Shown here one piece after another: positions 1-5,058 of a stretch of DNA of 6,651 nucleotides. Each line of letters starts with the position of its first letter. Position 1 is the first letter of the stretch. The translations under genes and the position numbers were made by a program. A model generated the notes under the pieces. It saw nothing but the letters and a program-made list of their open reading frames with translations, was not told where the DNA came from and did not search any database. The stretch spans positions 1 through 6,651 of the forward strand of contig JALVEA010000475.1 in the NCBI GenBank assembly GCA_027008665.1, read 5' to 3'. This DNA comes from Thiotrichaceae bacterium. Its GTDB lineage: Bacteria > Pseudomonadota > Gammaproteobacteria > Thiotrichales > Thiotrichaceae.

Positions 1-434
1 TCAATAGTGTCATAACGCATTGAAATACCAGGTGCTACGATACAACGATCATAGTCAAAGCTTTCACCGCCTTTAGTGGTTACTTTCTTCGCTTTTGCAT
101 CAATACCCGTTACATAGTCATGCACAACTTTTACACCATGCTTTTTAAGGCCTTCATAGCCAAACTTGATGCTGTCCATTTCACGATTGCCACCTAATAC
201 TTCATTACTTAAGTAACAGGTATAGTAATCTTTATTTGGCTCAATCAAGGTTACTTCGATGGATGAATCAGCAAGACGAAGGTATTTAGCAGCCGTTGCA
301 CCACCTGTTCCTCCACCGATAACAACCACTTTCTTAGTTGCGCCTAATGCTAAAAAGGGTGTACCTACCGCACCAACAGCCGCAGCCGCTGTAAGGGTTT
401 GGATAAACGTTCTACGATTAACTTTAAAACTCAT
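1..434 (-). CDS. fccB: Sulfide dehydrogenase (flavocytochrome c) flavoprotein subunit, partial (3' end outside window)
   Basis: FAD-binding subunit of the periplasmic flavocytochrome c sulfide dehydrogenase, which oxidises sulfide to sulfur or polysulfide and passes electrons to the heme subunit FccA. The first 144 residues are in the window. Residues 6-12 (NRRTFIQ) followed by an Ala-rich hydrophobic stretch form a twin-arginine signal; cleavage is likely near residues 31-32 (ALG|ATKK). The Rossmann FAD motif VVVIGGGTGGATAAKY follows at 36-51. Cys73 in YYTCYLSNEV aligns with the Cys that carries 8-alpha-cysteinyl FAD in Allochromatium vinosum FccB (Cys42 of the mature protein; the offset of 31 fits the predicted cleavage). 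CIVAPG at 131-136 is a second conserved strand. The ATG at 434 is supported by an AAGGAG six bases upstream. It lies 15 nt after fccA on the same strand, so co-transcription is expected. The related SoxF is an alternative name, but adjacency to a diheme FccA favours FccB. Confidence 0.93.
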   Translation of the reverse strand, partial: MSFKVNRRTFIQTLTAAAAVGAVGTPFLALGATKKVVVIGGGTGGATAAKYLRLADSSIEVTLIEPNKDYYTCYLSNEVLGGNREMDSIKFGYEGLKKHGVKVVHDYVTGIDAKAKKVTTKGGESFDYDRCIVAPGISMRYDTI

Positions 435-440
435 AATTTT

Positions 441-446
441 CTCCTT
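441..446 (-). promoter_or_regulatory. Shine-Dalgarno of fccB
   Basis: AAGGAG on the minus strand inside the 15-nt fccA-fccB gap, six bases before the fccB ATG. It fixes the fccB start and indicates independent translation initiation within one transcript. Confidence 0.8.
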
Positions 447-449
447 CCC

Positions 450-1079
450 TTATTTTTGACTTGCGTAATAACTAAGTAAGGCTTTTATTCCATCTTCGCC
501 TTCTTTTTTAAGTAACTTTTTCACTTTTTTCTTCATTTTCTTTGGCATTTCGCGTGTACCTGCATGGAAATCAGCCAGTGTTGCTTGAAGATAAGGTGTC
601 CATTGACCTGCTAATAAACCAGAATCATCATCTGCTGCTGTTCCACCATCAGCATGGCATTTTTCACAATATTTATTGTGTAATTTCTTACCTTTTTTGG
701 CTAGCTTTTCATCAAACTTTTGATCAGGTGCATTAACAAACTTCTTTTTAGAATAAATTTCAGCAACCTGTGCTAATTCTTCATCAGAATAGCCTTTTGC
801 AATACGTCCCATAATCGTAGATGCAGCATCGCCAGATTTATAAGCTTTCAGTAATTCTGTTAAGTATTCTGCTGAAAAACCAGCAATACTAGGTGTTGCA
901 GGACCTTTACTAACTCCATTAAAACCATGACAACCTGCACAAGTATTAGCAAGCATTGTTGCACTTGCACCACTCATTACGGCTGGTTTTTTCTTTTTGT
1001 CATCCGCTGCAAAGGCAGACGTTGACATACTGAGTACTAAACTAGTTAGTAACAGCATTTTAGGTAACATTTTCTTCAT
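450..1079 (-). CDS. fccA: Sulfide dehydrogenase (flavocytochrome c) diheme cytochrome c subunit
   Basis: Cytochrome subunit that accepts electrons from the FccB flavin and passes them to the respiratory or photosynthetic chain. The 209-residue product has a Sec signal peptide (MKKMLPK, hydrophobic core, AFA|ADD after residue 24). Two covalent heme c sites, CAGCH at 47-51 and CEKCH at 138-142, sit in two similar class I cytochrome halves, as in the cytochrome c4-like FccA fold. M90 (IMGRIAKG) is the likely axial ligand of heme 1; M178 or M182 (EMPKKM) that of heme 2. The mature size of about 185 residues is close to A. vinosum FccA (about 174). It is unusually lysine-rich, especially residues 180-192 (KKMKKKVKKLLKK) and 28-31. 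The ATG at 1079 has a strong AGGAGGAG upstream. Being first of the pair, followed closely by fccB, supports FccA over a generic c4 cytochrome. Confidence 0.92.
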   Translation of the reverse strand: MKKMLPKMLLLTSLVLSMSTSAFAADDKKKKPAVMSGASATMLANTCAGCHGFNGVSKGPATPSIAGFSAEYLTELLKAYKSGDAASTIMGRIAKGYSDEELAQVAEIYSKKKFVNAPDQKFDEKLAKKGKKLHNKYCEKCHADGGTAADDDSGLLAGQWTPYLQATLADFHAGTREMPKKMKKKVKKLLKKEGEDGIKALLSYYASQK

Positions 1080-1082
1080 AAG

Positions 1083-1090
1083 CTCCTCCT
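1083..1090 (-). promoter_or_regulatory. Strong Shine-Dalgarno of fccA
   Basis: AGGAGGAG on the minus strand just before the fccA ATG (1079), a near-perfect anti-16S match. It suggests high expression of the sulfide dehydrogenase pair. Confidence 0.8.
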
Positions 1091-1123
1091 AGAAAATAAG
1101 CAAACATAAGCAGCATGAATGAT

Positions 1124-1152
1124 ATAATATTAATCAAAATAAAATCATTGAA
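1124..1152 (-). promoter_or_regulatory. Candidate promoter of fccAB
   Basis: On the minus strand TTCAAT (1152-1147, only 3/6 of the -35 consensus) and TATTAT (1129-1124, 5/6 of the -10 consensus) are separated by 17 bp and lie about 45 bp upstream of the fccA start. The region is so AT-rich that such matches occur by chance; this is a candidate only. Confidence 0.3.
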
Positions 1153-1307
1153 CACATAAGTAAGGACAAGAGAATATTAGAAATATCATTCTTGTAATAT
1201 GTAGCTCAAAAGCCCGTTTTAAAAAACCGACTGAAATAGTCAACTTTTAAGGGTTATTAATATTATTATTCCGCCTAGGGATGAAAATACGGTTATTTAT
1301 ACCGCTT

Positions 1308-1329
1308 GTCTAGTAAAAAATAGCTAGAC
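1308..1329. repeat. Inverted repeat GTCTAG-N10-CTAGAC
   Basis: Perfect 6-bp arms (1308-1313 and 1324-1329) flank a 10-nt A-rich spacer. It lies about 15 bp upstream of a TATAAT hexamer (1345-1350). It could be an operator dyad with arms 16 bp apart or a weak cruciform; no regulator is recognised. Confidence 0.45.
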
Positions 1330-1488
1330 TAAGTTATTATTTAATATAATGAAATACTAATATATCTATTTTCAAGTCCATAAGAGACTATGCGATTATT
1401 TATAAATCAAACTAATAATTAGAATCAGAGTCAGCTCATTTTAGATCAAAAAAACAACACAGAAACAACACTCTACAAGAGCCATTAG

Positions 1489-1502
1489 TTGATTTAAATC
1501 AA
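1489..1502. promoter_or_regulatory. FNR/Anr-type binding site (TTGATTTAAATCAA)
   Basis: A 14-bp perfect palindrome identical at every defined position to the FNR/Anr consensus TTGAT-N4-ATCAA. Its centre is 152 bp upstream of the GTG of the TSP3-repeat gene and 417 bp from the fccA ATG. A possible -10, GACAAT at 1524-1529 (4/6), would put the transcription start near 1536 and the site centre near -40.5, the usual class II activation position, for plus-strand transcription. No comparable -10 is seen at that distance on the minus strand, so the TSP3 gene is the better target. The binding-site match is directly seen; regulation is inferred. Confidence 0.65.
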
Positions 1503-1592
1503 GAAAAATACAGGGTAAATACAGACAATCGAGAAGTTATTTTCTCTTTTTACATGCTTAAAAATTACACTAAAAAATAATAAAAATTAATT

Positions 1593-1626
1593 GTGGTTTA
1601 TATGCAACAAAAATTATAAAAACCAC
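1593..1626 (+). repeat. Inverted repeat / leader hairpin before the TSP3 gene
   Basis: GTGGTTT (1593-1599) and AAACCAC (1620-1626) form a perfect 7-bp stem around a 20-nt loop; TATA segments inside could extend it with a bulge. It ends 20 nt before the GTG start of the secreted protein, so it would lie in the 5' leader near the ribosome entry region, or act as a DNA operator. Confidence 0.4.
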
Positions 1627-1646
1627 TAAAAAATTGGGTCATTTCA

Positions 1647-2756
1647 GTGAATACTAAAAAAATACTTTTTCAAAACAAGTTTGCCTTTTTTACCAGCATA
1701 TTGTTTCTTTCTACCTTTCTCTTATTCAATATCGCTAATGCAAGTCCTCATAAATCCCCGAGTAGCATAGACTTTGATAATGATGGTCTATCTGACGAAT
1801 TAGAACGAAAATTAGGTACTGAACGTTATCTTGCTGACACCGATGGCGATGGTATTAATGACGGGATAGAAGTCGGAGCTAATCCATTACAACCACTTGA
1901 TCATGATAATGACCAACGCATCGACGCACTCGATAGCGATGACGACAATGACGGCCTGCCAACTATTTTTGAACAACAGCAAGATTATGACAACGATGGT
2001 ATTCCTGATTATTTAGATACTGATTCTGATAATGATGGCATCTCAGATGGTGAAGAAGCAGGCTTAACCTTATTAGACTCAGATCATGATGGTATTGATG
2101 ACTTAGTAGATTCTGACAGTACGGGAAGTGAAGACAAAAATGGTGATGGAATTAAAGATCAATTTCAATTTCCAGATAGAAATAAAAACGGTAAACCTGA
2201 TTTTCTTGATAAATCCATTCAATACGTCACGCTAAAAATACCTTCTGATGCTATTTTAGCTGAATTAAAAAACAATAATTACAATAGCCAGATTATCAAC
2301 CCTCAAGTCACACCCTCTAAACCTTATAGCAAAGATGGCATTGACCTTACTAAAGATCAGGATCATGATGGCATTCCAGATGATATAGAAATAAAAATAG
2401 GCACAGATCCACGCCACCCTGACACTGATAATGATCGAGTCCCTGATGCTATTGAAATCGGCCCAATTATGGAATACCCACAGGATACTGACCACGACGG
2501 CATTATTGATGCTTTAGATGAAGACGATGATAATGATGGTATCTTAACCCGTGATGAAGACCCTAACCGTGACGGTTCACCCACCAATGATGACATTGAT
2601 AATGATGGCATACCTAACTACCAAGATGCTGATGATGACGGTGATATGACCATTACCAAAGATGAAGGCGGCACACTAGACACCGACAATGATGGTGTAC
2701 TTGACTACCTCGATAAAGACGACGGTGTTAATCGCTCCAGCACTCCAGCAGCATAG
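1647..2756 (+). CDS. Secreted thrombospondin type 3 (TSP3) repeat calcium-binding protein
   Basis: Predicted exported, strongly acidic protein of 369 residues. Residues 1-32 form a Sec signal (NTKK, hydrophobic core 11-29, cleavage near ANA|SPH). The rest is mostly Asp-rich TSP3-type calcium loops, D-x-D-x-D-G-x-x-D: seen at 42, 64, 85, 96, 113, 124, 144, 163, 177, then at 237, 259, 280, 291, 316, 327 and 345. Residues 42-104 align without gaps to 237-299 (32 of 63 identical), showing an internal duplication. A linker at 188-236 without Asp loops separates the halves. No OmpA domain, sortase or PEP-CTERM signal, autotransporter barrel or transmembrane C-terminus is visible; it ends NRSSTPAA. 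The GTG start is the only start between the upstream in-frame stop (1617-1619) and the signal peptide, and has no clear Shine-Dalgarno. Role unknown: calcium-stabilised surface, matrix or periplasmic structural protein is inference. It is divergent from fccAB. Confidence 0.82.
   Translation: MNTKKILFQNKFAFFTSILFLSTFLLFNIANASPHKSPSSIDFDNDGLSDELERKLGTERYLADTDGDGINDGIEVGANPLQPLDHDNDQRIDALDSDDDNDGLPTIFEQQQDYDNDGIPDYLDTDSDNDGISDGEEAGLTLLDSDHDGIDDLVDSDSTGSEDKNGDGIKDQFQFPDRNKNGKPDFLDKSIQYVTLKIPSDAILAELKNNNYNSQIINPQVTPSKPYSKDGIDLTKDQDHDGIPDDIEIKIGTDPRHPDTDNDRVPDAIEIGPIMEYPQDTDHDGIIDALDEDDDNDGILTRDEDPNRDGSPTNDDIDNDGIPNYQDADDDGDMTITKDEGGTLDTDNDGVLDYLDKDDGVNRSSTPAA
1770..1958 (+). repeat. Copy A of internal duplication in the TSP3 protein
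   Basis: Encodes residues 42-104: a loop, an ExKxGT element, then loops at 64, 85 and 96. It matches copy B at a constant offset of 195 residues with 32 of 63 identities and no gap. The DNA is much less similar than the protein, so the duplication is old. Confidence 0.75.
2355..2543 (+). repeat. Copy B of internal duplication in the TSP3 protein
   Basis: Encodes residues 237-299, the counterpart of residues 42-104. Loop spacings (22, 21 and 11 residues) are the same in both copies, as are the GT, IE-G and IDALD elements. After residue 299 the copies diverge: copy B carries an extra segment including DPNRDG. Confidence 0.75.
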
Positions 2757-2814
2757 TTTGATAGTGTCGCTTTAACCATTTCAGAATGTGAGAAGATTTT
2801 TTTATAGCTTTTCT

Positions 2815-2830
2815 TTCATAACTCTATGAA
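2815..2830 (+). terminator. Weak AT-rich hairpin after the TSP3 gene
   Basis: TTCATA-ACTC-TATGAA is a perfect 6-bp stem with a 4-nt loop, 58 nt past the stop codon, followed by TTTC only. The stem has little GC and the T-run is short, so it would be a weak rho-independent terminator at best. No better terminator is seen in this gap. Confidence 0.25.
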
Positions 2831-2914
2831 TTTCTAATAAAGGGAATGCCTCAGCAACGAAAAAATCAATAACTTAGGTTTTAAAAAGAATTTTTGTCGT
2901 GTACAAAGAACTGA

Positions 2915-2942
2915 TTTGCATAAGAGTGTAGCTTTATGCAAA
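2915..2942. promoter_or_regulatory. Inverted repeat TTTGCATAA-N10-TTATGCAAA, candidate operator
   Basis: Two perfect 9-bp arms (2915-2923 and 2934-2942) with centres 19 bp apart, about two helical turns, as expected for a dimeric DNA-binding protein. It lies about 30 bp upstream of the candidate -35 of the MocR gene and outside any coding region. It could equally form an RNA hairpin if transcribed from upstream; there is no T-run after it, so it is not a typical terminator. Confidence 0.5.
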
Positions 2943-2970
2943 CTATCAATACAGATTCAATAAAATTTAA

Positions 2971-3001
2971 TTGATGCAGTACAGTTTGTTATTTTTATAC
3001 T
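2971..3001 (+). promoter_or_regulatory. Candidate promoter of the MocR gene
   Basis: TTGATG (2971-2976, 4/6) and TATACT (2996-3001, 5/6) are separated by 19 bp, slightly long for sigma-70. Transcription would begin near 3008, leaving a short leader of about 22 nt before the ATG at 3030. Confidence 0.45.
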
Positions 3002-3008
3002 CTGTACT
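2978..3008. promoter_or_regulatory. Inverted repeat AGTACAG-N17-CTGTACT bracketing the -10, candidate autoregulatory operator
   Basis: Perfect 7-bp arms at 2978-2984 and 3002-3008 lie either side of TATACT, so bound protein would cover the promoter. A further TACAG at 2950-2954 is in direct orientation, exactly 30 bp upstream of the TACAG in the left arm. MocR regulators typically bind paired half-sites near their own promoters; the right arm CTGTACTTAT resembles the CTGGAC-type half-site described for TauR-like members. The repeats are seen; the binding protein is inferred. Confidence 0.5.
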
Positions 3009-3017
3009 TATTTTTGA

Positions 3018-3023
3018 TGAGGT
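3018..3023 (+). promoter_or_regulatory. Shine-Dalgarno of the MocR gene
   Basis: TGAGGT, containing GAGG, six bases before the ATG at 3030; it supports that start. Confidence 0.6.
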
Positions 3024-3029
3024 CATTGT

Positions 3030-4475
3030 ATGCCTAAACGTTATGAGATAGTTGCTAACTATATTGCGGATCAAATTCATTCGGGGTTGCTGAAAACGGA
3101 TGAACGGGTGCTTTCGGTTAGGCAGTGTGCGGATGAATTGGGTGTTAGCATTTCAACCGTTATTCGTGGTTATGAGCTATTGCAAGACCGTTTGTTGATT
3201 GAGTCTCGTCCTCAATCGGGTTTTTTTGTTAGTCAGCGTTTTGAGCTTCCTGCTACGCCAGAAGTGAGTACGCCAGAACAACGTCCTGTTGAGGTTAATC
3301 TTGGTCAGCTTGCGCTTACCATTATTAAAAGTTCTCAAAATAAGCAGTTGATACAGTTGGCTGTTGCATTGCCTAAAATAGATGTTGTTGCGGTTGCTCA
3401 ATTAAATAAAATAACAGCACAAATTGCCCGTGAACAATGTCGGGCGAATCAGAGTATTAGCGTTGATAATATTTCTGAATATGATTCGCCTCCGGGTAAT
3501 GGGCGTTTAAGGCGTAAAATTGCACAACGCTTATTAAGTGGTGGTGTAAAAGTACATCCTGATGAAATTGTGATTACGGTAGGTTGTCAAGAAGCTTTAG
3601 TATTGAGTTTAAATGCAGTCACTAAGGCAGGGGATACGGTTGCTGTGGAATCGCCTAATTATTATGGCATGTTGCAGGCTATTGAAACTTTGGGCTTAAA
3701 AGCTCTGGAAATTCCAACGGATGCAAAAACAGGGATTAGCTTATCCGCTTTGGAGTTGGCGATACGCGAATGGCCTATAAGTGCTTGTGTTTTAGCGCCG
3801 AGTTATAGTAATCCTTTAGGGTCTTGTATTCCTGATTCGAGAAAGAAAAAATTAGCGCAAATGCTGGAAAAAGCAGATATTGCTTTGATAGAAGATGATA
3901 TTAATGCTGATTTAACCTATGCAAACCATCGTCCAAGAGCAATTAAATCCTATGATCAAACGGGTAATGTTTTGCTTTGTTCTTCTTTATCAAAAACACT
4001 TTCGCCCGGTTTACGGCTAGGCTGGGTTGTTCCAGGTCGTTGGTTGGAAAGGGTGCAACATTTAAAACTATGCAATAGTGGAGCCAATGCTAGTATTAGC
4101 TCTTTGGCTGCGGCGCGTTATTTGGAGACAGGTACATTTGATCGTCATTTACGCCAAATGCGACAATATTATAAACGACAACGCGATTATTTTTTGCAAT
4201 TGGCAACGAGGTATTTTCCTGATGATATACGCATTACATATCCTCAAGGAGGCTATATTTTATGGATTCGTTTACCAAAAGGAGTCGATGGCATGGCATT
4301 ATATGAAGCTGCTTTAGAGGAAAAAATTGCAATTTCCCCGGGTACATTGTTTTCGGTTAATCAGCAATATAATAATTTTATTCGGATTAATTATGGACAA
4401 GAAAATGCACAAAATTTAGAGAAAGCCGCTATTTTATTAGGGCGTTTAATGCGGGAAATGATGGTGATCAAGTAG
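3030..4475 (+). CDS. MocR-family GntR regulator with PLP-dependent aminotransferase domain (YdcR-like)
   Basis: Cytoplasmic transcription factor of 481 residues, the usual MocR length. Residues 1-70 are a GntR winged helix-turn-helix (LSVRQCADELGVSISTV, 28-44; wing ESRPQSGFFV, 58-67). After a linker (71-100), residues 105-475 form a fold type I aminotransferase domain: SPPGNGRLR (153-161), VTVGCQEAL-type turn (182-190), N261-P262 in SNPLG, acidic E288-D289-D290 (an Asp binding the PLP pyridine nitrogen), the Schiff-base lysine K322 in SSLSKTLSPGLRLGW (318-332), and R453 in IRINYG as the likely substrate-carboxylate arginine. The overall pattern is closest to YdcR of E. coli among proteins I remember. 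Family members sense PLP or PLP-amino acid adducts to control vitamin B6, GABA, taurine or related metabolism; the effector here is unknown. Asn292 sits where YdcR has Tyr (EDDVY). Inverted repeats near its promoter suggest autoregulation. No target gene is adjacent; mreD converges from the other side with 8 nt between stops. Confidence 0.9.
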   Translation: MPKRYEIVANYIADQIHSGLLKTDERVLSVRQCADELGVSISTVIRGYELLQDRLLIESRPQSGFFVSQRFELPATPEVSTPEQRPVEVNLGQLALTIIKSSQNKQLIQLAVALPKIDVVAVAQLNKITAQIAREQCRANQSISVDNISEYDSPPGNGRLRRKIAQRLLSGGVKVHPDEIVITVGCQEALVLSLNAVTKAGDTVAVESPNYYGMLQAIETLGLKALEIPTDAKTGISLSALELAIREWPISACVLAPSYSNPLGSCIPDSRKKKLAQMLEKADIALIEDDINADLTYANHRPRAIKSYDQTGNVLLCSSLSKTLSPGLRLGWVVPGRWLERVQHLKLCNSGANASISSLAAARYLETGTFDRHLRQMRQYYKRQRDYFLQLATRYFPDDIRITYPQGGYILWIRLPKGVDGMALYEAALEEKIAISPGTLFSVNQQYNNFIRINYGQENAQNLEKAAILLGRLMREMMVIK

Positions 4476-4483
4476 GAATATTT

Positions 4484-4984
4484 TTAAAACTCATCAAAAC
4501 GACTACGTTCAATATGAAAAAAGCTGAGTACCCAAGAATAGAGTGGCCAAATAAGCAGACTAGAAAAGAGTGTTAGCCAATACTGCCATGTTGCGGGATT
4601 ACTGCCTGTTGCTGCCATTATCCACAGATTAATCAAGAGATAAGTACCTAACACAAGAAAAATAAGTGCGTATTGATGCCATAATATACTGATGGATAAG
4701 CGTGGCAATAAGCGTAATGACATAAAAACAACAATCACCATACTTAATGCGTGTTGTCCTAAAATCGAGCCGTGAAATACATCAATAAAAAGTCCTGCTA
4801 TCCAAGCTAATACAATGCTTATTTTTTTGGGTAGTTTTAAACACCAGTAAATAAAGGTAAGGGCTATCCATTCTGGTCGCCAAAGCAGCCATTCATCAGG
4901 CAATGGCAGTAATAGCAATAAAAAGGAGAAAATAACAGAGGCTATTATTGCGCCTGTGAAGCGGAGGGAAACACTATTGCCCAT
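4484..4984 (-). CDS. mreD: Rod shape-determining protein MreD
   Basis: Integral inner-membrane protein of the elongasome that works with MreB, MreC, RodA and PBP2 in lateral wall synthesis. The product has 166 residues (E. coli about 162) and about five or six hydrophobic segments, the first at 11-28 (IIASVIFSFLLLLLPLP). RPEWIALTFIYWCLKLP (36-52) and the GLFIDVFHGSILGQHAL region (64-80) are the family signature. The tail SFFHIERSRFDEF is charged and cytoplasmic. The ATG at 4984 is preceded by an in-frame TAG four codons upstream and by no good Shine-Dalgarno. It follows mreC after a 74-nt gap. No elongasome gene such as mrdA or rodA follows; instead the MocR gene converges on it. Confidence 0.93.
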   Translation of the reverse strand: MGNSVSLRFTGAIIASVIFSFLLLLLPLPDEWLLWRPEWIALTFIYWCLKLPKKISIVLAWIAGLFIDVFHGSILGQHALSMVIVVFMSLRLLPRLSISILWHQYALIFLVLGTYLLINLWIMAATGSNPATWQYWLTLFSSLLIWPLYSWVLSFFHIERSRFDEF

Positions 4985-5058
4985 CGTGTATTTCTACCGT
5001 GTTAGGTGCTGTTATAGAAATAAGAAAATATGTCTTTTGGTATTGAATCATATTGCTA
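4985..5058 (-). other. mreC-mreD intergenic gap
   Basis: A 74-nt AT-rich spacer inside the mre operon. I see no terminator hairpin and no strong Shine-Dalgarno before mreD; the closest is GGTAG about 10 nt upstream of the ATG. mreD may be translated less efficiently than mreC. Confidence 0.5.

Larger units (their letters stand above)
1080..1646. other. AT-rich divergent intergenic region without genes
   Basis: This 567-bp stretch separates fccA (minus) from the TSP3-repeat gene (plus). I found no plausible coding frame and no tRNA-like structure. It holds the fccA ribosome binding site, a candidate fccA promoter, an FNR-type palindrome at 1489-1502 and inverted repeats at 1308-1329 and 1593-1626. 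A small hairpin GACT-N5-AGTC at 1229-1241 reads on the minus strand into GGTTTTTT, a weak terminator-like pattern upstream of fccA. A perfect TATAAT occurs at 1345-1350 (plus) without a convincing -35. Length and composition fit a double regulatory region. Confidence 0.7.
2757..3029. other. Intergenic region between the TSP3 and MocR genes
   Basis: 273 bp without a coding frame I can support. The first part holds a weak hairpin; from about 2890 it is rich in dyads: TTTGT-N5-ACAAA (2893-2907), the 9-bp repeat (2915-2942) and the AGTACAG/CTGTACT pair (2978-3008). The density of dyads just before a regulator gene suggests a control region. Confidence 0.6.

Noticed and set aside
259..459. Plus-strand open frame of 66 codons opposite fccB
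   Set aside because: It is antisense to the Tat signal and FAD motif of fccB, which match the family closely; the peptide is Pro/Ala-rich without recognisable features.
1229..1241. Hairpin GACT-N5-AGTC followed by GGTTTTTT on the minus strand as a real terminator
   Set aside because: The stem is four Watson-Crick pairs plus two possible G-U pairs; too weak, and no gene lies upstream of it to be terminated. Attenuation of a long fccA leader cannot be excluded but is not supported.
1080..1646. Small genes, tRNA or insertion element remnants in the long intergenic region
   Set aside because: No open frame with an initiation signal, no cloverleaf and no terminal repeats with target duplication were seen; the stretch is simply AT-rich.
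2265..2611. Two minus-strand open frames inside the TSP3 gene
   Set aside because: Repeated GAT/GAC codons read antisense as Ser/Ile/Val runs and leave open frames by composition; there are no initiation signals.
1647..2756. TSP3 Asp repeats as a CRISPR-like or satellite DNA repeat
   Set aside because: Similarity is at protein level; the codons differ between units and no constant DNA repeat length is present.
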